64,000 bases of DNA. It comes from SIG307 sp964609025 (GTDB lineage Bacteria > Bacillota > Clostridia > Lachnospirales > Lachnospiraceae). Where the stretch lies: positions 62,001-126,000 of the forward strand of contig CAZSQM010000002.1 of assembly GCA_964609025.1 (NCBI GenBank), read 5' to 3'. The position numbers and the translations under genes were made by a program. Shown here piece by piece: positions 43,698 to 51,368 of this stretch. The notes under the pieces were generated by a model that did not search any database, was not told the DNA's origin, and was given only the letters and a program-made list of their open reading frames with translations. Position 1 is the stretch's first letter. Each line of letters starts with the position of its first letter.

Positions 43698-44876
43698 TTA
43701 GTGATGGAACAGACGAATTCCGGTGAAGCACATTACCATGCCATGCTTATCCGCCGCCTCAATTACAAGGTCATCCCGTACGGAGCCGCCCGGCTCTGCA
43801 ATATACTTTACACCGCTGCGGTAGGCGCGCTCGATATTATCGGAGAACGGGAAGAACGCGTCGGAACCGAGAGCCACGTCGGTCAGGGTGTCAAGCCATG
43901 CGCGCTTCTCTTCTCTCGTAAACACCTCCGGCTTCGTTTTAAAGATTCTCTCCCATTCACCGTCGGCAAGCACATCCATATAATCCTCGCCGATGTATAC
44001 ATCAATCGCATTGTCCCGGTCCGCACGGCCGATCTTATCTAAGAACGGAAGGGCAAGTACCTTCGGATTCTGGCGCAGATACCAGTTGTCCGCCTTGCTG
44101 CCCGCCAGTCTGGTACAGTGGATTCTGGACTGCTGTCCCGCACCGATACCAATGGCCTGTCCGCCCTTTACATAGCATACGGAGTTGGACTGAGTGTACT
44201 TTAACGTAATCAGGGAGATAATCAGGTCGATACGTGCAGCTTCCGGCAAATCCTTGTTCTTCGTTACAAAATTGGAAAGCAGCTCGTCGTCTACCTTTAA
44301 CTCATTTCTACCCTGCTCAAAGGTAATGCCGAACACTTCCTTGCGCTCCAGTGCCTTCGGAACATACGCCGGGTCGATTTCAATGACATTGTAGCCGCCC
44401 TTCTTCTTTTCCTTTAATAAAGCAAGCGCCTCCGGTGTGTAGCCCGGTGCAATCACACCGTCCGATACCTCACGCTTGATGATACGGGCAGTACATTCGT
44501 CGCACACATCGGAAAGCGCGATAAAATCGCCGAAGGACGACATCCGGTCTGCGCCTCTCGCTCTTGCGTAAGCGCTTGCAAGCGGAGTAAGCTCGCCCAT
44601 ATCCTCTACCCAGTAAATCTTTTTCTCTACCTCTGTAAGCGGAAGCCCTACTGCCGCTCCCGCCGGAGAAACATGCTTAAAAGAAGTGGCTGCCGGGAGC
44701 CCGGTTGCCTTCTTCAATTCGCTGACTAACTGCCAGCCGTTAAACGCATCCAGGAAGTTAATATAGCCCGGTCTGCCGTTCAGCACGGTAACAGGCAGTT
44801 CGCTTCCGTTCTCCATATAGATTCTGGAAGGCTTCTGATTCGGATTACATCCGTACTTTAATTCGATTTCGTTCAT
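43698..44876 (-). CDS. Stand-alone AICAR formyltransferase (PurH transformylase domain)
   Basis: A 392-residue protein that matches only the AICAR transformylase half of PurH: LKYGCNPNQKPSRIY at the start, TSFKHVSPAGAAVG with the catalytic Lys-His, KYTQSNSVCYVKGGQAIGIGAGQQSRIHCTRLA (two parts), and SDAFFPFSDNIERA. It formylates AICAR with 10-formyl-THF. The N-terminal IMP cyclohydrolase domain of bifunctional PurH is absent; that step is supplied by PurO upstream. GAGAGGAACTAAGCT precedes the ATG. 60 bases after purO on the same strand. Confidence 0.92.
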   Translation of the reverse strand: MNEIELKYGCNPNQKPSRIYMENGSELPVTVLNGRPGYINFLDAFNGWQLVSELKKATGLPAATSFKHVSPAGAAVGLPLTEVEKKIYWVEDMGELTPLASAYARARGADRMSSFGDFIALSDVCDECTARIIKREVSDGVIAPGYTPEALALLKEKKKGGYNVIEIDPAYVPKALERKEVFGITFEQGRNELKVDDELLSNFVTKNKDLPEAARIDLIISLITLKYTQSNSVCYVKGGQAIGIGAGQQSRIHCTRLAGSKADNWYLRQNPKVLALPFLDKIGRADRDNAIDVYIGEDYMDVLADGEWERIFKTKPEVFTREEKRAWLDTLTDVALGSDAFFPFSDNIERAYRSGVKYIAEPGGSVRDDLVIEAADKHGMVMCFTGIRLFHH

Positions 44877-44936
44877 AGCTTAGTTCCTCTCTTGATTACA
44901 ATATAGTTGACCACGCATGGAATCGTTCGGTTCACA

Positions 44937-45650
44937 CTACTTATTTTTGTTTACGATTCTCGTTTCATACTTACCGGTTGCAATGTCAATGTAGCGTACA
45001 AACAGGGAAACCTTATTCTCCTCGTTTAAGTTTTCCCAAAGAAGATTGGTGTATGCGTCAATATCATCCGCAGTATTCACTAACTTCGGCTCGCCCTCAA
45101 AACTCGGAAGCGGAGTACCGTCGCCCATATAGGTATGGATAAAATGACCCTCGCCTGCCTTCGGATTCGTGTACGCAAAGGTGTAGCGGTTGCAGCCGCT
45201 CGGGTCGCCGTTGTTGCTCTTTAAAATCGACATGGCATAATTAAACTCGCCGTTTTCTCTATGAAGGATACCGGAAATACGCGGGGTGTAGTTCGGTCCG
45301 TCCGGCTCGAACTCTCTCGTGCGAAGCGCCTGTTCGAAGGTCTGCTGCTTGTCCATCAGCTCGTAAATCGTATCGGTCTGGTCGCCGTTGGTCACAATGG
45401 TCTTGTTGCCGAGGACGCGCACCGGTGCGTAAATAATCAGGCTCGGATCGCTTAATTTGCTCGGGTCAAACGCCTCGGTACGAATGCCTTCCCCATCCGT
45501 TACAAAAACGCGGTTTCTGCTGTTCTCACTTCTGCCCATAATAAAATAAGCGGTTACCGCATACTTTCCGTTCGGGGATTTTCCGATAATGATGCCTCTG
45601 CCCGGATAAGAATTACTGCTTAACTCTTTCTGAATGGATTTCATTTCCAT
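44937..45650 (-). CDS. purO: IMP cyclohydrolase, archaeal PurO type
   Basis: A 237-residue protein of the PurO family (Ntn-hydrolase-like fold), which closes FAICAR to IMP, the last purine step. Recognisable parts: YPGRGIIIGKSPNGKYAVTAYFIMGRSENSRNRVF (two parts), YAPVRVLGN, and NYAMSILKSNNGDPSGCNRYTF. It is unrelated to the PurH cyclohydrolase domain and was first described in archaea. AAAGGGG precedes the ATG; a promoter lies 54 bases upstream. First gene of the purO-AICAR transformylase pair. Confidence 0.9.
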   Translation of the reverse strand: MEMKSIQKELSSNSYPGRGIIIGKSPNGKYAVTAYFIMGRSENSRNRVFVTDGEGIRTEAFDPSKLSDPSLIIYAPVRVLGNKTIVTNGDQTDTIYELMDKQQTFEQALRTREFEPDGPNYTPRISGILHRENGEFNYAMSILKSNNGDPSGCNRYTFAYTNPKAGEGHFIHTYMGDGTPLPSFEGEPKLVNTADDIDAYTNLLWENLNEENKVSLFVRYIDIATGKYETRIVNKNK

Positions 45651-45703
45651 AATATTGCCCCTTTCCTCGCCTTTTTCGGCACTGTATGATCAAAGATACT
45701 TTT

Positions 45704-45732
45704 ATCATACCATTTCTTTTTCCATTCGGCAA
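45704..45732 (-). promoter_or_regulatory. Promoter of purO
   Basis: TTGCCG (45727-45732), 17-base spacer, TATGAT (45704-45709) on the minus strand. No purine riboswitch-like leader is present in the short gap. Confidence 0.62.
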
Positions 45733-45762
45733 CGAACTTTCTTTGATTCCTGTATGAAAAAA

Positions 45763-45803
45763 ACTTGTATGAACTATTAGTATTACTAATAATCCATACA
45801 AGT
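45763..45803 (-). terminator. Terminator of the pfl operon
   Basis: ACTTGTATG (45763-45771) pairs with CATACAAGT (45795-45803), with an inner TAGTA-type helix; T7 follows on the minus strand. Confidence 0.78.
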
Positions 45804-45813
45804 CTTTCATAAA

Positions 45814-46650
45814 TCATCCGTTTACAGTGCAGCCTCCCACGTCACGGTTACGACGGTTTTTCACTCCCTTTAAAATCTGCTGCCTGATTTTTTTCGCTGT
45901 TTCCGGTTCCATTTCCAGTACTCCGCGAAGCCGGTAGTCCATCCCCAGCGCCTCGTATTTCGAAACTCCCATCGCGTGGTAGGGCAATACCTCCACCGCC
46001 TGCAGATTCGGGAAGCCGCCGATATACTCTCCCAGCCGCAGAAGCTCCTCCTCGTCATCCGTATAGCCCGGAACTGCAACGCGCCGGATCCAAACCGGAA
46101 CCTTCCGCTCCGCTAAAAATTCCAAAAAGGCAAATACCGCCTCATTGGAATGTCCGGTCAGCGCCCGGTGCTTCTCCGTATCCATATGCTTAATATCAAG
46201 CAGCACCAGGTCCGTGACGGACAACAGTTCCTCGTATTCCTGTATCAGAGTCCCCGTTCCGCAGCCTCTGATTTCTTCATGGATTCCGTTCTGTGCCGGC
46301 ACCCAGCCGGAGGTTCCTTTCCGATACGGGAACATAACGCCCGAAGTATCAAGGCAGGTAGAAATCCCTTCTTTTTTCGCCTTTCGGAACAAGTCGAGTA
46401 AAAAATCCAGCTGCCACAGCGGCTCCCCGCCGGAAACCGTAATGCCGCCGTTTTTATAATAGTTCCTGTTCCGGAGGAAGCGTTCAATCAGCTCTTCCGG
46501 CGTTGTCAGAGTTCCCTGCTTTGCCATCCAGGTGTCCGGATTATGGCAATAGGCGCACCGCATCGGACAGCCCTGAAAGAAAATTACCATCCGTACCCCC
46601 GGACCGTCCACGGTTCCGAAGCTTTCCACAGAATGAATCCAGCCCTGCAT
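45814..46650 (-). CDS. pflA: Pyruvate formate-lyase activating enzyme
   Basis: A 278-residue radical-SAM enzyme that installs the glycyl radical on PFL. The cluster motif is CPMRCAYC (C-x3-C-x2-C) after IFFQG, preceded by GTVDGPGVR; the SAM motif GGEPLWQ follows. Family length is about 245; here about 30 extra residues (MFPYRKGTSGWVPAQNGIHE...) sit after LDTSG in the middle. Its ATG overlaps the stop of the glycyl-radical subunit gene by one base, so translation is coupled. Third gene of the pfl operon. Confidence 0.94.
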   Translation of the reverse strand: MQGWIHSVESFGTVDGPGVRMVIFFQGCPMRCAYCHNPDTWMAKQGTLTTPEELIERFLRNRNYYKNGGITVSGGEPLWQLDFLLDLFRKAKKEGISTCLDTSGVMFPYRKGTSGWVPAQNGIHEEIRGCGTGTLIQEYEELLSVTDLVLLDIKHMDTEKHRALTGHSNEAVFAFLEFLAERKVPVWIRRVAVPGYTDDEEELLRLGEYIGGFPNLQAVEVLPYHAMGVSKYEALGMDYRLRGVLEMEPETAKKIRQQILKGVKNRRNRDVGGCTVNG

Positions 46651-46892
46651 TAAATCACCTCATGGAAGGTACGGGAAATCACCTCGTCCTGCTGTTCCTT
46701 CGTCAGTTTATTGAAGTTTACCGCATAACCGGAAACCCTTACCGTAAGCTGCGGATACTTCTCCGGATGCTTCTGCGCGTCCAGAAGCATCTCGCGGTTT
46801 AACACATTCACATTCAAATGGTGCCCGCCCTGCTCCACATAGCCGTCCAATAAAGCTACCAGGTTATCAATCTGATTTGCATCTGCTTTCAT
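46650..46892 (-). CDS. Glycyl-radical subunit of a split pyruvate formate-lyase (GrcA-like)
   Basis: An 80-residue protein equal to the C-terminal end of PflB: NLVALLDGYVEQGGHHLNVN, then RVSGYAVNF with the radical Gly55, and the final QQDEVISRTF. It resembles the autonomous radical cofactor GrcA/YfiD, but here it directly follows a catalytic gene that lacks this part. AAAGGGGAC is 6 bases before the ATG, so it is translated on its own. It must complex with the 697-residue product to give active enzyme (inference). Confidence 0.88.
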   Translation of the reverse strand: MKADANQIDNLVALLDGYVEQGGHHLNVNVLNREMLLDAQKHPEKYPQLTVRVSGYAVNFNKLTKEQQDEVISRTFHEVI

Positions 46893-46907
46893 AGGTCTGT
46901 CCCCTTT

Positions 46908-49001
46908 CTATTCTGCCGTGCCGTAATCCGGTTCCGCATTCTGCAGTGCCGGGTTACAACAGCCTTCCTCTAACTCAAGCATCATATCGCCGGAAAGTAC
47001 TACGCTCTCCTTACCGAGTGCTCCCGGAATCACCGTAAAGGTGTTGGAAATTCCGTCCTGCGCGTCGCGGAACGGAAGTTTGGATACGGACGCTAACGAC
47101 GCAACCGCACCGTGGCTGTCCCTGCCGTGCATCGGATTCGCTCCCGGTGCAAACGGCTGCCCCGCCTTACGGCCGTCCGGCGTCGCTCCGGTATTCTTTC
47201 CGTATACGACGTTGGACGTAATCGTAAGAATGGAGGTCGTCGGAATACCGCCGCGGTAGGTATGATTTCCCTTAATATACTGCATAAAGGTATGAACCAC
47301 ATCTCTTGCGATTTCATCCACACGGTCGTCGTCGTTACCGTACTTCGGGAAATCACCCTCTACCTCGTAATCCACCGCAATCCCGTCCGCGTCGCGGATT
47401 ACCTTTACCTTCGCATACTTAATGGCAGACAGCGAATCCGCAACTACGGAAAGCCCCGCAATCCCGGTAGCAAACCACCGCGTTACCTTCTTATCGTGGA
47501 GCGCCATCTGTATCTTTTCATAGCAATACTTGTCGTGCATATAGTGAATGATATTTAAGGTATTCACATAAACACGGGCAAGCCACTTCATCATTTCCTT
47601 ATACTTGTGCATTACCTCGTCGTAATCCAGATACTCCGAAGTAATCGGACGATACTCCGGCGCCACCTGCTTCTTCGTAATTTCATCCACCCCGCCGTTA
47701 ATCGCGTACAAAAGGCACTTTGCAAGGTTTGCTCTCGCACCGAAGAACTGCATTTCCTTTCCGACACGCATCGAAGATACGCAGCATGCAATCGCATAAT
47801 CATCTCCGTGCGTTACCCGCATCAGGTCATCGTTTTCGTACTGAATGGAAGACGATGCAATCGAAACCGCCGCACAGTACCGCTTAAACGCCACCGGCAG
47901 TCTTGTGGACCAAAGCACCGTCATATTCGGCTCCGGCGCCGCGCCCAGGTTCTCCAACGTGTGCAGATACCGGAACGACATCTTGGTTACAAGCGGTCTT
48001 CCGTCAATTCCGATACCGCCGATAGACTCCGTTACCCAGGTCGGGTCGCCGGAAAACAGCGCATTGTACTCCGGCGTTCTGGCAAACTTCACCAGACGCA
48101 GCTTCATAATAAAATGATCTACAAACTCCTGTATCTCCTCCTCGGTAAAACGCCCTTCGTCCAAATCCCGCTGTGCGTAAATGTCAAGGAACGTAGAGGT
48201 TCTTCCCAAGGACATTGCCGCGCCGTTCTGTTCCTTGACTGCCGCAAGATAACCGAAATAAAGCCACTGGATTGCCTCCTGTACGTTGCCCGCCGGTCTG
48301 CCGATATCAAAGCCGTATATCTCGCCGAGCTTCTTTAAATCCTTCAAGGCGCGAATCTGCTCCGAAAGCTCCTCCCGGTCGCGGATTACGTCCGAATACA
48401 TAATCGTTCTGGTAGAATTTTTCTGGTCTTCCTTATCCTCAATCAGACGGTCTACGCCGTACAGGGCAACGCGTCTGTAATCGCCGATAATACGCCCTCT
48501 GCCGTAAGCGTCCGGAAGTCCCGTGATAATATGACTGGAACGGCATGCACGCATCTCCGGCGTATAAGCGTCGAACACACCTGCATTATGCGTTTTCCGG
48601 TGTATTGTAAAAAACTCCTCTACCTGCGGGTCAATCGTATAGCCGTTGTCGCTGCACGCCTTTGCCGCCATACGGATTCCGCCGTACGGCTGTAAGGAAC
48701 GCTTAAACGGCTTGTCCGTCTGAAACCCTACAATCTTTTCCTTTGTTTTATCTAAATAGCCCGGACCGTGAGAAGTAATGGTGGAAATCACGCTGGTATC
48801 CATATCCAGCACGCCGCCCGCCTCACGCTCCTTCTTTGACAGTTCCATTACCTGCTCCCAAAGCTCCTTGGTTGCCTTTGTCGGACCTGCCAGGAAAGAC
48901 TCGTCGCCCTCGTAAGAGATAAAATTTTTCTGAATGAAGTCCCTTGTATTAATCTCCCGTTCCCAGACGCCTGCTTTAAAACCTCTCCATTCTTCCTGCA
49001 T
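46908..49001 (-). CDS. pflB: Pyruvate formate-lyase catalytic subunit lacking the glycyl-radical domain
   Basis: A 697-residue protein covering the PFL barrel: YGGIRMA, RTSTFLDIY, the active-site cysteine pair Cys406-Cys407 in ACCVSSM, GARANLAK, and GANPMHGRD. Normal PflB is about 740-760 residues and ends with RVSGYAV and a tail; here the homology stops after PGALGKE and a new 27-residue acidic tail (SGDMMLELEEGCCNPALQNA and on) ends at TAG. The missing part is encoded by the next gene 15 bases away. It makes acetyl-CoA and formate from pyruvate and CoA in anaerobic growth. GGAAGGAAAAATA precedes the ATG. Heads the operon with the radical subunit and pflA. Confidence 0.93.
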   Translation of the reverse strand: MQEEWRGFKAGVWEREINTRDFIQKNFISYEGDESFLAGPTKATKELWEQVMELSKKEREAGGVLDMDTSVISTITSHGPGYLDKTKEKIVGFQTDKPFKRSLQPYGGIRMAAKACSDNGYTIDPQVEEFFTIHRKTHNAGVFDAYTPEMRACRSSHIITGLPDAYGRGRIIGDYRRVALYGVDRLIEDKEDQKNSTRTIMYSDVIRDREELSEQIRALKDLKKLGEIYGFDIGRPAGNVQEAIQWLYFGYLAAVKEQNGAAMSLGRTSTFLDIYAQRDLDEGRFTEEEIQEFVDHFIMKLRLVKFARTPEYNALFSGDPTWVTESIGGIGIDGRPLVTKMSFRYLHTLENLGAAPEPNMTVLWSTRLPVAFKRYCAAVSIASSSIQYENDDLMRVTHGDDYAIACCVSSMRVGKEMQFFGARANLAKCLLYAINGGVDEITKKQVAPEYRPITSEYLDYDEVMHKYKEMMKWLARVYVNTLNIIHYMHDKYCYEKIQMALHDKKVTRWFATGIAGLSVVADSLSAIKYAKVKVIRDADGIAVDYEVEGDFPKYGNDDDRVDEIARDVVHTFMQYIKGNHTYRGGIPTTSILTITSNVVYGKNTGATPDGRKAGQPFAPGANPMHGRDSHGAVASLASVSKLPFRDAQDGISNTFTVIPGALGKESVVLSGDMMLELEEGCCNPALQNAEPDYGTAE

Positions 49002-49054
49002 TATTTTTCCTTCCTTCCGATTCGTTCCGCTGTTTTGTTTTTTAACGCGACTCT

Positions 49055-49083
49055 ACTATACTATATTTTATTTTAAAATGCAA
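49055..49083 (-). promoter_or_regulatory. Promoter of the pfl operon
   Basis: TTGCAT (49078-49083), 17-base spacer, TATAGT (49055-49060) on the minus strand, about 55 bases before the gene. Confidence 0.68.
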
Positions 49084-49132
49084 TCGTTCCTTCGGAAATA
49101 ATTTTGCTGCTTTACTGGTTCCCTCACCATAA

Positions 49133-49684
49133 TTATCTTCGCTTCCCAAGCAATTCCGTCCGGATATAGGAAAATGTTCTTTCCTCCCCTTCCTCGGCAA
49201 GCATCACAAGCAGCTTTTCCAAAAGCGCCGCCGTTTCCGGATGCATCAGCTGCTTTCCCTCGCCGAGCTTATAATAAGCGAGCGGATCCCTTTGCGTATA
49301 CTTTTCTTTGTTGTATACCTTACTTGCCGCCACACGGTCGCAGAACATTTCCAAAACATACGGAAGCGGCATCTTCATCCCTGCGAGCTCACACTCCGCG
49401 TCCTTTTTGTAATCAATCCAATACTCGTAATGATGCTTGTTCCGGCCCTTGTGGTGCAGCCACGCCGTTGCCACTCCCTCGGTCTGCCGCTGTACATTAT
49501 TCGGACTGATATCGCCCCGGAAATATTTCACTCCGACAAAAAACTCACTCGGAGAATACTTGGATAAGTCATGCAGCAGGCCTCGTTGATACAAGCCCAG
49601 TTTGAAACAATGCTTCATCACCGTACGCTTATGCTTGTTGATGGTATGAAGATGTCCGAAAAAACGAGATACGACATTTGCCAT
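49133..49684 (-). CDS. DUF5662 family protein
   Basis: A 183-residue cytosolic protein with the DUF5662 pattern: HLHTINKHKRTVMKHCFKLG, then LLHDLSKYSPSEF (HD-like His-Asp pair), and WLHHKGRNKHHYEYWID. The His-rich motifs suggest a metal site of HD-domain type, but the function is unknown. Single gene, with AGAGGAAACTAAA before the ATG. Confidence 0.8.
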   Translation of the reverse strand: MANVVSRFFGHLHTINKHKRTVMKHCFKLGLYQRGLLHDLSKYSPSEFFVGVKYFRGDISPNNVQRQTEGVATAWLHHKGRNKHHYEYWIDYKKDAECELAGMKMPLPYVLEMFCDRVAASKVYNKEKYTQRDPLAYYKLGEGKQLMHPETAALLEKLLVMLAEEGEERTFSYIRTELLGKRR

Positions 49685-49836
49685 TTTAGTTTCCTCTCAT
49701 TCGTGAAAAATAATACTACAAAAAAGTAATACCAAACTCCCGAAAATATGATACAATATCCGTAAAAGCAAAGAGGTTCACAAAATGCGGTTTGGGAAGC
49801 TTTGCTTTCGCACTTACATTCCAGGGAGGCATTGGC

Positions 49837-50022
49837 ATGAGTATACAATACAGCTGCGACACCTGCAGCAACTACCGCTACGACGACGACTACGAAGAAT
49901 ATGTCTGTATGGCGGGCGGTATGGACGAAGACGACTTTTCCCGGCTTGCGCAGGGCACCGTAAGAGCCTGCCCTTATTACCGCTTCGATAATGAATATGA
50001 CATTGTAAAAAAGCAGATGTAG
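49837..50022 (+). CDS. DUF6472-like small cysteine protein
   Basis: A 61-residue protein: YSCDTCSNYRYDDDYEEYVC and CPYYRFDNEYDIVKKQ. Four cysteines (two close, then one and one) could bind zinc. The pattern recurs in Clostridia as a small family of unknown function. The start at 49837 follows CAGGGAGGCATTGGC; an upstream in-frame ATG has no site. Not part of an operon. Confidence 0.7.
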   Translation: MSIQYSCDTCSNYRYDDDYEEYVCMAGGMDEDDFSRLAQGTVRACPYYRFDNEYDIVKKQM

Positions 50023-50078
50023 GGGTCTCATTTCCTTTTGCGCGGCTCCCCATTTTTACAAAAGGGCTGGCTTTGTAT

Positions 50079-50269
50079 AGCCTGTTTCTGTCCTGATAAC
50101 CTTTTATTTTTGCAAGCGCAACGCTCCGTCAAACTTCCTCTAACGGATGCTAAGCCTCTCGGTAGCGTCCTCAAGCCTAAGCATCCCTAAGAGGTGATTT
50201 CGACTTCGCTAAAAACGCGGTCCTTCGGACAAAAGCAAAAACAAAAGGTTATCAGGACAGAAACCGGCT
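50079..50269. repeat. 191-bp palindromic structured element
   Basis: Outer inverted repeats 50084-50113 and 50235-50264 match at 29 of 30 positions (TTTCTGTCCTGATAACC...) and extend to AGCC/GGCT with one more mismatch. Inside, a second stem pairs CCTCTAACGGATGCT with AGCATCCCTAAGAGG (12 of 15), and GTCC-TTC-GGAC forms a hairpin. No open frame. It could be a MITE-like repeat or a structured RNA. Confidence 0.75.
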
Positions 50270-50343
50270 TAAAATTTATCTTCTTTTCGTAAAATTCCGC
50301 CACACCCGAGCCGCCGCGCATGCCGTAGTAGCTCATAAATGTT

Positions 50344-50904
50344 CTACTTATATTCTCTTGTAAGCAGTGCGTTACAGATTTCCGTTTGTATCACCGGCTG
50401 CGATAATCCCCTTACAATCTTACTGATCATTTTGTCTTTCCGTTGCAGGTTTCCTTTTGCCAGCCGGTAATCCCGCACAATCCGCATCAGTTCGTTTCGC
50501 CAAAGCAGATACAGCTTTTCTTCGGTATTGTCCTTTAATGCCACACCTGCTCCGCGGACGCATTCCATCACATAAGCACCGTCGGCGGACTCATACACCT
50601 CATAAATCCCCCAATGCTTCGGCACGGTCTTTAATGCTTCCTCCACATGATAGGTGCCGGTCACAAGGTAGTTGGTATCAAAAAAGCGTTCGTAATCCTT
50701 TATCTGCCTTTCCAGACGTTCAAAGGAATCCCTGTCGCTCTTGATTTCAAGCCCGATGAGCTTTGTCCGGGTCACCAAAAGCAGGTCCGCACGGCTGTCC
50801 CCCATAGGGAACTCCTCTAAAATCCGCGTTTCCTCCCTGCCGCCGGAAAAGCTGTCATGGATGACTTTGCGGATATCCTTATCGTTCAGTTTGTATTCTT
50901 CCAT
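50344..50904 (-). CDS. sce7726-family protein
   Basis: A 186-residue protein of the sce7726 group, which has a PD-(D/E)XK-like core: EEFPMGDSRADLLLVTRTKL, then GLEIKSDRDSFERLERQI with the E-x-K pair, and RFFDTNYLVTG. This resembles nuclease/restriction-type folds, but the function is unknown. The ATG at 50904 is preferred to the GTG at 50919, with AAAGGCGGTG upstream; the choice is weak. It is a lone gene lying between two different palindromic elements. Confidence 0.72.
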   Translation of the reverse strand: MEEYKLNDKDIRKVIHDSFSGGREETRILEEFPMGDSRADLLLVTRTKLIGLEIKSDRDSFERLERQIKDYERFFDTNYLVTGTYHVEEALKTVPKHWGIYEVYESADGAYVMECVRGAGVALKDNTEEKLYLLWRNELMRIVRDYRLAKGNLQRKDKMISKIVRGLSQPVIQTEICNALLTREYK

Positions 50905-50982
50905 ACGTTGTGCCGTCACCGCCTTTGGGTATTATCATACCACACTCCCCGGTTTCCCGCAAGGCAAAGGAATCAATCCCCA

Positions 50983-51312
50983 GGGCAATCGCTTGTAAAG
51001 TTCCGAGGGGCAAAACATGTTCTGCGACCAAAGGAACGTTGCATGGGAGAAAGAGTCCCTGAACGTTGTGCAGGATATTAGACTTTCTTATTGCTCCGTT
51101 TGGTGCCAGCAAGGCCCGAACAGGACGTCCGGGCAAGACCGGTACGCGCCACGGAGGGCGCGTAGAGGTCGGTTGCGGGAGTATTTCGCAACTTTACCGG
51201 AGCAATTAGAAAGGCTTATATCCGAAACCAGAGAAGGGACTCTTTCTCCCATGCAACGTTCCGTAATCGGAAGCCGCTTTTTGCCCCCTCGGAACTTTAC
51301 AACCGATTGCCC
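50983..51312. repeat. 330-bp long palindromic element
   Basis: Left arm 50983-51098 and right arm 51199-51312 are inverted copies: GGGCAATCG-TTGTAAAGTTCCGAGGGG at the ends, GGAACGTTGCATGGGAGAAA-GAGTCCCT in the middle (28 of 28), and TTGCTCCG at the inner end, separated by short unpaired stretches. The apex (51099-51198) holds three hairpins: GCCCG / CGGGC, GACC-GCGCC / GGCGC-GGTC, and GTTGCG / CGCAAC. No credible gene lies within it. Confidence 0.85.
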
Positions 51313-51368
51313 CAAGCAGTCCCCAGCCCACAGAATCCCTCCGGGCCTGTTTTGCATATTGCGGCAGA

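Noticed and set aside
46893..46907. Frameshift as explanation for the split pflB
   Set aside because: The upstream gene has 27 extra codons after homology ends and the downstream gene has its own ribosome-binding site; no single-base change joins the two homologous parts cleanly.
47607..48338. 243-codon open frame antisense to pflB
   Set aside because: Shadow of a strongly conserved coding region; no start signal.
50983..51312. Retron or diversity-generating element
   Set aside because: The hairpins resemble msr-msd layout only superficially; no reverse transcriptase gene is encoded in the window.
50983..51357. Two small open frames inside the palindrome (89 and 85 codons)
   Set aside because: They are mirror products of the inverted arms, share pieces because of the repeat, and lack convincing start signals.
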